Assembly (NCBI GenBank): GCA_963795805.1 | Contig: CAWCIV010000001.1 | Location: 930,001-994,000, forward strand | Source: JALYYC01 sp963795805 | GTDB taxonomy: Bacteria > Chloroflexota > Dormibacteria > CF-121 | Direction of reading: 5' to 3' | Length of the DNA stretch: 64,000 bases | Shown: one piece after another, positions 42,756-51,220 of the stretch | Position numbering within the stretch: the stretch's first letter is position 1 | Layout of the letters: each line of letters opens with the position of its first letter | Translations under genes and position numbers: made by a program | Notes under the pieces: model-generated | Seen by the model: only the letters and a program-made list of their open reading frames with translations | Database searches by the model: none | Told to the model about the DNA's origin: nothing

Positions 42756-43945
42756 CCCTCCCCGACCGCGATCGGCGGCAACAGGCTGGGGCGGCCGCTT
42801 CCGGCGCAGGCGCCACGCAGCAAGTGCCAGCGCAAGTCGTGATCAAAGGTCCGCAGCGCGCTGAGTAAGAGGCCCACCGCTCCGTTCGGATGATGACAGG
42901 CGCCGCGGTTACCGTTCAGCTGCCCGGCCCAGCGGCGCAGGCGCTGGACCTCAGCCTCGGACGGCCGGCTGAGGGCAACCCTCGTCATCACATCGGCCAG
43001 GGCGGGCAGGCCATTGAAGCACGGCCCGCACTGATGGGCGCTCTCGCGAGCGAGAATGTCGAGCATCCGCGCGGTCTCGGCCAGTCCGCAGGCGGTGGCG
43101 GGCAACGCCAGCACCATCCCGCCGCCCTCCGCGATCGTTCTGGCGTCGGCCGGATCGATCCAGCTGCCAAAGAAGCCACCGGCCAGCAGCGCTTGCGGTG
43201 GCGACGTGGCGCCGCCGGCAGCGGCCAGCGCATCGCCGACCGTGGTGCTGGACGGGAGTTCGACCACCCCGGGGCGGTTGACCGCGCCGGACACCGTACA
43301 GAGGACCGCGCCGGGCTGCACGGGACTGCCAAGGGAGCGGAACCAGGTGTCGCCGTGGCGCGCAATCAGCCCCGCCCAGGCCAGGGTCTCGACATTCTGC
43401 ACCAGGGTGGGTCGGCCGCCGACGCCGCGTTCGAACGGCCGCGGCACCGAGCCGGTCGGCAACGCGACGCCCCGGTTGATGAAGTGGATCACGGCCGACT
43501 CCTCGCCGGCAACGTAGCGCGAGGGCACGTCGACGACCCTGATGGCAACCGGGTCGCGCCGCCGCTGGATCGCCGCGGCGAGCACCGCGCGGGCATCGGT
43601 AAAGCGCCGATTCACGGCCACCACGACCTCGCGGGCCCCGACTGACTCCGCGGCGATGGCCGCTCCGTCAAGCACGAGGTCCGGGTACCCCGTCAGCAGG
43701 TGGCGGTCCTTGGCACTCAGCGGATCGGCCTCAACGCCGTTGGCGACGACGACCGCATGACCCTGACTCCGCTCGGCGACCGCGCGCCATTTGCGCCCGG
43801 TCGGAAAGGCGGCGCCCCCGCGCCCGCGAAGCCCACTCCGGTCGACCAGCTCGAGGACACGGGCTGAGCCGGCAGGCCGGGGGCCGTCCGGCCGCCGGTC
43901 GGCGGGCTGCAGATTCGGCATTTCGGATTCGATCGGTTCGATCAT
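42746..43945 (-). CDS. NuoF-like NADH:acceptor flavoprotein subunit
   Basis: A 399-residue homologue of the NADH-binding 51-kDa subunit of complex I. The FMN/NADH loop GRGGAAFPTGRKW lies near residue 41, the second nucleotide block is VAGEESAVIHF, an SLBB domain follows (~220-290), and near the C-terminus a QCGPC plus GACHHP set marks a 4Fe-4S site. It is alone, without NuoE or NuoG, and is followed by a ferredoxin and preceded by a membrane haem protein and ApbE, so it probably passes electrons from NAD(P)H or ferredoxin into the membrane. ATG 43945 overlaps the upstream stop by 4 nt. Confidence 0.85.
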   Translation of the reverse strand: MIEPIESEMPNLQPADRRPDGPRPAGSARVLELVDRSGLRGRGGAAFPTGRKWRAVAERSQGHAVVVANGVEADPLSAKDRHLLTGYPDLVLDGAAIAAESVGAREVVVAVNRRFTDARAVLAAAIQRRRDPVAIRVVDVPSRYVAGEESAVIHFINRGVALPTGSVPRPFERGVGGRPTLVQNVETLAWAGLIARHGDTWFRSLGSPVQPGAVLCTVSGAVNRPGVVELPSSTTVGDALAAAGGATSPPQALLAGGFFGSWIDPADARTIAEGGGMVLALPATACGLAETARMLDILARESAHQCGPCFNGLPALADVMTRVALSRPSEAEVQRLRRWAGQLNGNRGACHHPNGAVGLLLSALRTFDHDLRWHLLRGACAGSGRPSLLPPIAVGEGWR

Positions 43946-44940
43946 GATGCCGAGGTCACCAGCAGGCCTTGCACCTGCGACCCGCTCCCCTGTTGCAGGT
44001 TCTGCAGCGTGAGGTGGGTCGCGCCGCAGGTGGCGGTGATCTGTTGTGTGATCGGGACCGAGCTGGAGCAGATGGTCTGCCCGTTGCGGCGGACCTCCAC
44101 GCGTGCCGCGGTCGCCTGCGAATCCGCGACACTCACGAGGACGCGCAGGGACGCATCAGGGACGTCCTGGAGGTCCAGGCGTAACCCACCGGCGTTGTCC
44201 TGCGTGAGGGTGCCCTGAAGTTGGTCGCTGAGTCCGGTCGGCAAGCCGGCGGCCGCTGACGCCGGCGCCGACAGCTGGGCCAGCAGCGACGCCGGCGTGC
44301 CCGCGGCGTGGGCCCAGCCAGGCTTCAGCGGTCCGCCGATCATCCACAGCACCAGCGCCAGCGTCGCAACCACCGTTCCTGCAAGGCCGACCAGGCGGAC
44401 CGGCTCCGACTGCGGCGTGCCGAGCGCGAGCCGCCAGCCGAGGACCAGCAGCACCGCAACGATACACACCCCGTTCAGCAGGAGCGCCCAGCCGGCTTTC
44501 GTATCGCTGCCGGTGCCCAGCCCGTGCACCAGCGCCAGCGGCCAGCTGGCGTAGGCGAGCCAGTGGGTCAGCCGCCAGAGCCGGTAGCCGAGCTGCTGCC
44601 GGATCAGGCTGGTGATGACGAGCGCGACGAAGAGCTCGGCGCCCAGCACGCCCACGCCCATCCAGAACGGACGGTAGGCCGAGGCGAATGGGACAAGGGC
44701 GTCCTTCAGGCCCAGGTGGGCAAAGGAGTCGACGATCGAGGTGATGATATGGAGCGCGAGAAAGACCAGGGTGAGGAGCGAGAGGTTGCGATGGAGCGCA
44801 TTGCTGACAAAGCGGGGAATCCTCGCCGTTCCCCATCGATTGGTGGTGAGGATGCCGAGGATGACCACGGCCGTAAGGAGGAGCAGTAGCACCAACCCGG
44901 CGCCACGGGTCGCGTACCAGAATGGACTTGGGGCGGTCAC
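43942..44940 (-). CDS. Ferric-reductase-like membrane haem protein with extracytoplasmic domain
   Basis: A 332-residue protein. Six or seven helices include paired histidines, LHRNLSLLTLVFLALH near residue 50 and LTHWLAYASWPLALVHG near residue 125, which fit two b-type haems of the ferric-reductase fold. The last ~120 residues lie outside the membrane and end with a TCGATHLT segment that resembles the [S/T]GAT flavinylation motif recognised by ApbE, with Cys in the first position. GTG 44940 overlaps the ApbE stop by 4 nt. Together with ApbE, NuoF-like protein and ferredoxin it forms a transmembrane electron path. Confidence 0.8.
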   Translation of the reverse strand: MTAPSPFWYATRGAGLVLLLLLTAVVILGILTTNRWGTARIPRFVSNALHRNLSLLTLVFLALHIITSIVDSFAHLGLKDALVPFASAYRPFWMGVGVLGAELFVALVITSLIRQQLGYRLWRLTHWLAYASWPLALVHGLGTGSDTKAGWALLLNGVCIVAVLLVLGWRLALGTPQSEPVRLVGLAGTVVATLALVLWMIGGPLKPGWAHAAGTPASLLAQLSAPASAAAGLPTGLSDQLQGTLTQDNAGGLRLDLQDVPDASLRVLVSVADSQATAARVEVRRNGQTICSSSVPITQQITATCGATHLTLQNLQQGSGSQVQGLLVTSAS

Positions 44941-45857
44941 GCGCCCACCACGGCGCGCGGCCAGCCGTTCAGGCGGGTCACGTCGCCGTTGGCCGCAACC
45001 AGGCGTGCCGCGAGCCGGTTCCGCTCCAGCCATGCCAGGGCGGCCTCGCCCCACACGATCGAGGCGGTCGCGGCGGCGTTGGCATCGACACAGCTCGCCG
45101 CCACCACACTCACCGTGCGCCAGTGGACCTGAGCCGGGGCGCCGGTCGCCGGGTCGACGATATGGTGCCGTGGCTGACCACCCTGGCGCCAGCGGCGAAC
45201 CGTCGTGCTCGAGGTCGCGATGGCGCCGGCCTTGATGGCGATGACCTCGCCGCCGGCGTCGGCGGGGGCCGCATGGTCCTCGGCGATCAGGATCGGCCAG
45301 CCGTCAGGAGGGGCATCACCCGCGACGGCGATGTCCCCTCCCAGGCTGACCAGGATCCCTGAGGCGCCCGCGGCAACACCGGCCTCCGCGCAGAGATCGG
45401 CCGCCAGGGCCTTCGCCGTCGCGCCGAGGTCGATTTCCACCTCGGGCTGCAGGGTCACGGAGTGGCTCATCGGATCAAGCCTGATCCGTTCGTATCCGGG
45501 AACCGGGCGGATCGCGACGGTGAAGGCCGCGTCAGCCGGCAGGCGGGCAAAGTCGCGGTCGTAGCCAATGATCCGCATTGCCGCCCCAACCGTGGGGTCG
45601 ACCGCGCCGGCCGTCATCCGACTGACCCGCAGGGCCGTATCGATTGCCAGGAACAGGAGTGGGCTCACTCGCGTCGGCACGCCGGCGGCCTGGTTGAGTC
45701 GCGTAACCTCGGAGTCGGAGCGGAACCGGCTGCAGGTCAGGTCGACCTCGCGCAGCACGTGCTCGACGGCGGCGGTGGCGGCCTCCAGCGTCTGCGGCTC
45801 GAGGGTGATGATGCGGGCCCCCGTGCCAAGCGCACGGAAGTCGGAGGTGGCGAGCAC
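44937..45857 (-). CDS. apbE: FAD:protein FMN transferase (ApbE)
   Basis: An enzyme of 306 residues that attaches FMN covalently to Thr or Ser of partner proteins. Family blocks are GTGARI, the R-F-x-x-x-SEV segment, DLGATAKALAAD, VSLGGDIAV, and the HIVDPATG motif with a preceding SSTTVRRW. GTG 45857 begins the conserved part and lies 7 nt after the stop of the small upstream gene. I do not see the usual adjacent FMN-binding (PF04205) protein, so its target is probably the neighbouring membrane protein or one elsewhere. Confidence 0.85.
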   Translation of the reverse strand: MLATSDFRALGTGARIITLEPQTLEAATAAVEHVLREVDLTCSRFRSDSEVTRLNQAAGVPTRVSPLLFLAIDTALRVSRMTAGAVDPTVGAAMRIIGYDRDFARLPADAAFTVAIRPVPGYERIRLDPMSHSVTLQPEVEIDLGATAKALAADLCAEAGVAAGASGILVSLGGDIAVAGDAPPDGWPILIAEDHAAPADAGGEVIAIKAGAIATSSTTVRRWRQGGQPRHHIVDPATGAPAQVHWRTVSVVAASCVDANAAATASIVWGEAALAWLERNRLAARLVAANGDVTRLNGWPRAVVGA

Positions 45858-45864
45858 CGCCGGC

Positions 45865-46173
45865 CTACGAGCCGCCGGAAACCGCGGCTGGCGGTTGGCT
45901 GCTGCCCCCCAGCGAGTCGGACGGCGCCGGCTGCGGTGCCGTCTGGCCGGAGTTATCGCCAGGGGCGCCCGGATCCGTCGCGGCGGCCGGTGGCGCGGCG
46001 GCGGCCGCCTGATGGCCGGCAAAGCTGCCTGCCGCCACCGCGGCAAGCGCCGCCGTCAGGGCAGCCGATCCCAGGCCAACGGTCCAGGTCCAACCCCGCA
46101 CCGCCTGCAGGCCGCGATCGCGCCCGGTTACCCGGGCAGTCTCCTCCGGAGGTGCCACTCCCCCATCATGCAC
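45865..46173 (-). CDS. Small single-helix membrane protein with Pro/Ala/Ser-rich tail
   Basis: A 102-residue protein with one membrane helix (~28-53) and a ~50-residue extracytoplasmic tail rich in Ala, Pro, Ser and Gly. No cysteine, histidine motif or FMN-binding domain is visible. GTG 46173 is 40 nt after the MFS stop and the stop is 7 nt ahead of ApbE, so it begins the redox operon. It stands in the position where related clusters have an FMN-binding protein, but it does not look like one. Function unknown. Confidence 0.55.
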   Translation of the reverse strand: MHDGGVAPPEETARVTGRDRGLQAVRGWTWTVGLGSAALTAALAAVAAGSFAGHQAAAAAPPAAATDPGAPGDNSGQTAPQPAPSDSLGGSSQPPAAVSGGS

Positions 46174-46213
46174 GCCGAACCTGACGAAACCGTGAAGGCC
46201 TGATGAGAAGAAG

Positions 46214-47485
46214 CTAAGAAGTCAACTCGACGGTGGGTTCCGGAGCGCCGCGGTGCGCCTCGAATCGCCACATCTGGGGGAAGGCGATCCGCACCAGGAG
46301 GCACCCCGCGAGGCACATCACGCCTCCCGCCACGTCGGCGAACTGGGCCGAAACCGCGCTCGCCACGGCCCCGGCCCGCACGTCGCCCAGGTAAGGTCCG
46401 CCCGCGACGACCATCGAGTAGACCGCCGAAAGCCGGCCCCGGAGCCGGTCCGGGACCAGGGTCTGCTGGATCGTGTTGCGGGCGATGGCGCTGATCGCGT
46501 CCGCCGCCCCGGCCAGGGCGAGGAAGAGGACCGCCAGCCAGATCGAGGCGGTCGAGATCCCGAACAGCGTCACCGCGGCGCCCCACCCGGCCACGGCGTA
46601 GACGACCGTTCTGCCCGGATGCCGAACATGGGCGACGAATCCAGACAGCGTCGACCCGGCCACGGCCCCGACGCCGGGGGCCGCGTAGAGCAGCCCGAGG
46701 CCGCTGGGTCCGGTGTGGTAGACGCTCAGCGCCAGGGCGGGGAAGAGCGCGCGCGGCATGCTCAGGACCATGGCGACGAGGTCGATCGCATATCCGCCAG
46801 TGATCACCGGTGCCCCCTTGAGAAAGGCGAATCCAGCGAACAGGGCGCGCAGCGGGCGCTCCGGATGGCGACCCGCCGGGATCTGGGGCGACAGCATGAA
46901 GACCGCCACGATGGCGGCGCCGAAGGTGGCGACATCGATGCTGTACGCGACCGGCAGGCCGACACGGGCGATCACCAGGCCACCGATCGCCGGGCCGGCA
47001 ATCGTCCCCAATTGAAAGAGCGCGTAGTTCAAGGAGATGGCGCTCGCGAGTTGGGCCCGCGAGACCAGGTTCGGGATCGTCGCGGATCGGGCCGGCTGAT
47101 CGACCGCGGAGATTCCGGCAGCCGTCGCGGCCACCGCGTAGAGATACCAGAGTGGCGGGTTTCCCGCGATCGCGCCGAGCACGAAGAGGAACGACGTGAG
47201 GGCGAGGAGCGCCTGCGTGACGAGCAGCAGGCGGCGGCGATCGACCTGGTCGGCAATCGTCCCCGCGACCAACGAGAAGACCACGAACGGGACCAGCTGA
47301 AAGAGGCCCAGCAGGCCGACACGAAGCGACGAGTGCGTGAGGACGTAGACCTGGTACGGGACCGCGACCACCGTGATCTGCCGTCCCACGAGGGAGATCA
47401 GCTGACCGGTGAAGAGCAGCCGGAACTGGCGCGAGTCGCGGAGGGGGCTGACGTCGACGGCGAGATGGCGCAGGCGCCGAATCAC
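46214..47485 (-). CDS. MFS transporter (EntS/enterobactin-exporter-like)
   Basis: A 423-residue, twelve-helix major facilitator protein. The blocks SRQFRLLFTGQLISLVGRQITVVAVPYQVY, IADQVDRRRLLL and AVDQPARSATIPNLV match the MFS_3/EntS group, whose members export siderophores and other small molecules. GTG 47485 is chosen because it precedes the conserved N-terminus by about 15 residues and follows the ABC-2 permease stop by 19 nt. It may share transcription with the upstream ABC exporter. Substrate unknown. Confidence 0.82.
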   Translation of the reverse strand: MIRRLRHLAVDVSPLRDSRQFRLLFTGQLISLVGRQITVVAVPYQVYVLTHSSLRVGLLGLFQLVPFVVFSLVAGTIADQVDRRRLLLVTQALLALTSFLFVLGAIAGNPPLWYLYAVAATAAGISAVDQPARSATIPNLVSRAQLASAISLNYALFQLGTIAGPAIGGLVIARVGLPVAYSIDVATFGAAIVAVFMLSPQIPAGRHPERPLRALFAGFAFLKGAPVITGGYAIDLVAMVLSMPRALFPALALSVYHTGPSGLGLLYAAPGVGAVAGSTLSGFVAHVRHPGRTVVYAVAGWGAAVTLFGISTASIWLAVLFLALAGAADAISAIARNTIQQTLVPDRLRGRLSAVYSMVVAGGPYLGDVRAGAVASAVSAQFADVAGGVMCLAGCLLVRIAFPQMWRFEAHRGAPEPTVELTS

Positions 47486-47504
47486 GCCGCGCCCCGTGGT
47501 CGGG

Positions 47505-48344
47505 TCAGGCGCCGACGTCGCGACGGCGGAAGAGCAGCGCCGACGCCAGGACAAAGACGACCAGGTACACGACCAGCGTGATCGTGCCTCGCGTGGCATC
47601 GACCAGCGGCGGACCGGCACCGTTAGCGCTGCGGAACGTCAGCGGAAAGGCGGAATTGAGACCCTCCGCGTTGATGCCGGGTAGGAACTTCAGGACTTCC
47701 TTCACGCCGGTCGTGTTGGCAAGCAGGCGTCCGAGAATGCTTTCGATCACGAACAGGTAGACCAGGCCACCGCCGATCGCGGCCGCCGTGCTTCGGAACG
47801 CGATGCCGATAAAGGCGCCGAACATCGTCCAGACCGTGAGCTGCAGCCACAGGGCGCCAAATCCCTTGAGGAGCGTCTGCGTCGACGGCCAGTTGCTCGT
47901 GGCGTGGTCGAGGGTGACCAGGATGTAGCTCGTGATGGCGGCGGTTGCGAGCAAGGCCAGCGTGACGACCAGCGAAACGATCGTGAGCGCGATGAGCTTG
48001 CCGAAGAGGACCGCGAGCCGGCCCGGCTTCTGGATCAGGATCGTCTGGATCGTGCCCCAGCCGTACTCGCCCGCACTGCTCAAACCGCCGTAGATGATCA
48101 TGATGGCGGCGCCAAGGGTGGACATCCCGGCCAGGATGTTGGGGATGAGGTTTTCCGGAAATAGCTCGCGCTTGAGGACGCCGGCCGGCACCTCGCTTCG
48201 AAAGTTCTTGGGTGGGTTGCTCAGGATGATGTAGCTGATGACGTAGCCCAGGAGAATCAGCACAGCCAGCAGGATCCCGATCAGGATCCAGTTTGCCCAC
48301 CGCTTTCGGATCTTCAAGCTTTCGGCGCGAAGGCTGGAGATCAT
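47505..48344 (-). CDS. ABC-2 type transporter permease
   Basis: A 279-residue permease with a first helix at ~18-42 and five more clustered between ~75 and 275. ATG 48344 overlaps the ATPase stop in an ATGA quartet. The family exports drugs, lipids or polysaccharides; the cargo here is unknown. The region LSSAGEYGWGTIQTILIQKPGR near residue 85 fits the family's intracellular coupling segment. Confidence 0.83.
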   Translation of the reverse strand: MISSLRAESLKIRKRWANWILIGILLAVLILLGYVISYIILSNPPKNFRSEVPAGVLKRELFPENLIPNILAGMSTLGAAIMIIYGGLSSAGEYGWGTIQTILIQKPGRLAVLFGKLIALTIVSLVVTLALLATAAITSYILVTLDHATSNWPSTQTLLKGFGALWLQLTVWTMFGAFIGIAFRSTAAAIGGGLVYLFVIESILGRLLANTTGVKEVLKFLPGINAEGLNSAFPLTFRSANGAGPPLVDATRGTITLVVYLVVFVLASALLFRRRDVGA

Positions 48345-49262
48345 CCCTTGTGCCCCTCTGTCTCCGTCAATTGCAGGAAGACGTCCTCCAGCGATTGCTC
48401 CGACGCCCGCAGCTCAGTCACCTCGAGACCGTCGCTAACCAGCCGCCGGTTGATGGACCCTGCCTGCGATGGGTCGACCGTGAGGTGGAACTGCCCATCC
48501 GCGAGGCGGACCTTGTCCTTGCCGAGTAGGTCTTCGAGGAGTCGCTGGGCGCGGTCGGGCGGCGCGGCGCGAACCAGCAGCGTGCTCGTCCCGCCGCGGG
48601 ATCGAAGCTCATCGACCGTTCCTTCGGCCACCAGCTTGCCTTTCGCGATGACGCCGACGCGGTCGCAGGTCAGCTCGACTTCATTCAGAAGGTGGCTGGA
48701 TAACATGACGGTCCGGCCCTCCTTCTTGATGTCGGCGATCAGGGCGCGCATCTCCACCGTACCCTGCGGGTCGAGCCCGCTGGTCGGCTCGTCGAGGATC
48801 AGGAGCTGCGGATCCTTCAATAGGGCAGCGGCGACGCCAAGCCGTTGCTTCATGCCGGTCGAGTAGGTCTTGAACTTGTGCCGCGAGCGTTGCGTCAGGT
48901 CGACCTGCTCCAGCACGGCGTCGATTCGTTCCGGCGAAAAACCGGAATAGCGAGCCATGACGCGGAGGTTGTCACGCCCCGAGAGGTACGGATAGAAGGC
49001 CGGCGTTTCCACCATCGCGCCCAGGCGGGAGAGGCTGAGCGAACTTCCGGGCGAGGCTCCGGCCACGATCGCCGAGCCGGCCGTCGGAAGGAGCAACCCG
49101 GAAAGCATCCGCAAGGTCGTCGTCTTTCCCGCGCCGTTCGGCCCGAGAAAGCCGTAGACCTCACCAGACGCGGATTTCGAGGTTGAGGTCGTTGACCGCG
49201 AGCACGCCGGTCTGATAACGCTTCGTAAGGCCGTGTGTCTCAACGGCCAGTCCCTGCGCCAG
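48341..49262 (-). CDS. ABC-2 exporter ATP-binding protein with N-terminal frame break
   Basis: Most of the 300-odd residues form a normal exporter ATPase: Walker A GPNGAGKTT, signature YSTGMKQR, Walker B LLILDEPTSGLDP, switch His in MLSSHLL, and a C-terminal DRI-type domain. The N-terminus does not continue in frame: a neighbouring frame gives VETHGLTKRYQTGVLAVNDLNLEIR, ending near 49169-49172, where one extra base is needed. That frame has no ATG, GTG or TTG; a CTG at 49262 sits 6 nt after a perfect AGGAGG, while ATG 49287 needs a second shift. Either the assembly has indels or CTG is used. Confidence 0.7.
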
Positions 49263-49299
49263 CCCGCACCTCCTCTGCGCTCGTCATGATAGACAACCA

Positions 49300-50487
49300 A
49301 TGATCAGCCGCGATTTCTGGCTCATCGTGATGGCGCGGCTGTTACGTGCATTCGCCTTTGGCGTCTCGGCCGTCCTGATCGGGCTGTACCTCGAGCGCCG
49401 AGGGCTCTCGCCGTCTGCCATCGGGGTCTCACTGACGATCGGATTGCTCGCCGGTGCGCTTTTCGGGCTGGCCACCGCCGCCGCGTCAGTCCGGATCGGT
49501 CGGCGCAAAACGCTGGCGATCGCGGGAATCCTGATGGCCGTGACCGGGATCGATCTGGCCTTCGCAACGGCACCCTGGTTACTGGGTCTCGCGGGTATCA
49601 CCGGCATGCTCGGGGCCGCGAGCGTGGACCTCGGGCCATTCGCGTCGATCGAGCAGGCCGCCCTTGCAGAGTCCGTCGAGCCCGCACATCGCAACCTCGC
49701 GTTCGCGCGTTACTCCCTCACCGGCGGGATCGCCGTCGCGGCGGGCGCCCTCGTGGCAGGTCGGGCGACGACGGTGCCCCGCAGTCAGTTGGTCTTCTTC
49801 GGGTACGCGGTCATCGGGGTCCTCACGGCCGTCCTCGCGCTTTCACTGTCCTCCGGTACGGAGGCCGCCAGACGAACGCCCGCCTTTACCCGCAGCCAGA
49901 TCCGCACGCTGGGCCCACTTTCCGGCCTCTTCGCGCTCGATGCCTTCGGTGGTGGCCTTGTCGTCCAGGCAGTCATTGCCTACTGGCTGCACGTCAGGTT
50001 CGGGGCCGGCGCCTCGGTGCTCGGCCCGGCGTTCGCCGCGATCGCGCTGGTCCAGGCGGCGTCGTACGAACTATCGGGTCGACTCAGCAACCGGATTGGT
50101 CTGATCCGGACCATGGTGTTCACCCATATCCCGAGCAACCTCCTGTTGATCGTGATCCCGCTCAGCCCGACGCTCAGCTGGGCCATCGCCCTGCTCGTGG
50201 TGCGCTACAGCCTCTCGCAGATGGACGTTCCCGCTCGGCAAGCCTATGTCGCGTCGATCGCGCCACCCGAGGAGCGAGCTGGGGCATTGGCGGTGACCGG
50301 AGCGGTACGCGGGGTGGCGCAGGCGGCCGGACCCGTGCTGTCCGGCGTTGCGATCCAGGGCGCGGCCCTGGGCTTCCCCTTCTTTCTGGCGGGGGCGCTC
50401 AAGCTCGCGTACGACTTACTGCTGTACGCAGGATTTCGTCGGCGGCCCGCCGCGCATGAAACGGTCTTCCGGCCTCCCACACCTTAG
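49300..50487 (+). CDS. MFS transporter
   Basis: A 395-residue, twelve-helix major facilitator protein without a clear subfamily. The helix 2-3 loop motif is weak (SVRIGRRKTL), and a conserved proline-containing helix near residue 330 (QMDVPARQAYVASIAPPEER) is typical of drug and sugar exporter groups. ATG 49300 lies close to the start of the divergent ABC exporter ATPase. The stop TAG abuts the stop of the convergent small membrane protein. Confidence 0.8.
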   Translation: MISRDFWLIVMARLLRAFAFGVSAVLIGLYLERRGLSPSAIGVSLTIGLLAGALFGLATAAASVRIGRRKTLAIAGILMAVTGIDLAFATAPWLLGLAGITGMLGAASVDLGPFASIEQAALAESVEPAHRNLAFARYSLTGGIAVAAGALVAGRATTVPRSQLVFFGYAVIGVLTAVLALSLSSGTEAARRTPAFTRSQIRTLGPLSGLFALDAFGGGLVVQAVIAYWLHVRFGAGASVLGPAFAAIALVQAASYELSGRLSNRIGLIRTMVFTHIPSNLLLIVIPLSPTLSWAIALLVVRYSLSQMDVPARQAYVASIAPPEERAGALAVTGAVRGVAQAAGPVLSGVAIQGAALGFPFFLAGALKLAYDLLLYAGFRRRPAAHETVFRPPTP

Positions 50488-50823
50488 CTAGCGGCGAAAC
50501 CAGCGATTCGGTCGGCGAATCAGCACCGCGACCGCGATGAGGACGATCCCGGCGACCACGACGCCGGCGAAATAGCCGGCGGTCCCGAGATCACCCTGGT
50601 GGAGCCACGGGATCGCGAACCATGCCGCAACCAGGGTGAACGCAAGCCCGAAGGCCGCCAGGCTTTCCGGGAGTAGATTAAAACGCCTGGACAGCGCAAC
50701 CAGAGCCACGATGAACACGAGGGCGTACGGAATCCCGATCCCTTCAAGGGTGAGAAACGAGCAGGCACCGCCCCCGATTAGACAGAGAACAACCCAGATC
50801 CCCGCACGATGACCGGCAGTCAC
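50488..50823 (-). CDS. Small membrane protein, 111 aa, four helices
   Basis: A hydrophobic protein with four predicted helices (~8-24, 29-45, 55-75, 80-102) and a basic RRPNRWFRR end. I do not recognise the family. ATG 50823 has no strong RBS. The stop is adjacent to that of the MFS gene with no spacer. The 125 bp upstream contains a GC-rich palindrome (50890-50910). Confidence 0.6.
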   Translation of the reverse strand: MTAGHRAGIWVVLCLIGGGACSFLTLEGIGIPYALVFIVALVALSRRFNLLPESLAAFGLAFTLVAAWFAIPWLHQGDLGTAGYFAGVVVAGIVLIAVAVLIRRPNRWFRR

Positions 50824-50889
50824 CCTAACGCAACGTAATAATCAGGCCGCTTCCTACCTCGAGGGTCTGATAAAGACCCCCTCCCCCAA

Positions 50890-50910
50890 CCCGCCCCGCA
50901 AGGGGGCGGG
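50890..50910. repeat. GC-rich palindrome (hairpin) in intergenic space
   Basis: CCCGCCCC (50890-50897) and GGGGCGGG (50903-50910) are perfectly complementary around a 5-nt loop. The 16-nt core CCCGCCCCGCAAGGGG differs in two bases from one at 13687-13702, inside the importer permease gene. It may belong to a dispersed palindromic repeat family, or act as a terminator for the DUF6582-like gene, whose stop is at 50949. Confidence 0.5.
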
Positions 50911-50948
50911 CACTCAAGGTCTGTCCCCAGCTCCGCCAGGGAAGGGGG

Positions 50949-51173
50949 CTAGTCGGGCTTCTTCGAGAGCTTGACGCCGTACTTTTTCGCGGCGGACTGG
51001 ATCTTCTTCTTGGCCGTGGCCTTCTCCGCCTGGGAGACCCCCTCGACCTGATTGAAGCGGGCCGAGGCGTTGCGGACGTGGCTGGCGTCGGTCAGCGGTT
51101 CCTTCCGCTCTTTCGGAAACGCGAACTTCGAGGCCGGGAGGTCGTTCTGCTTTTTTGTGCTGATTTTTGCCAT
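50949..51173 (-). CDS. DUF6582-like small basic protein, 74 aa
   Basis: A lysine-rich, soluble protein. The LPASKFAFPKERKEPLTDASHVRNA block and the QSAAKKYGVKL end match the DUF6582 pattern, a domain of unknown function also found as part of phage or capsid-fold proteins. ATG 51173 is the only sensible start; the RBS is weak (GAGAT). Isolated on the minus strand between two membrane proteins. Confidence 0.7.
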   Translation of the reverse strand: MAKISTKKQNDLPASKFAFPKERKEPLTDASHVRNASARFNQVEGVSQAEKATAKKKIQSAAKKYGVKLSKKPD

Positions 51174-51220
51174 ATCTCATTTCTAGCAAAACGGCTTCCC
51201 CGCGCGCAAGCGCTCTTGCG

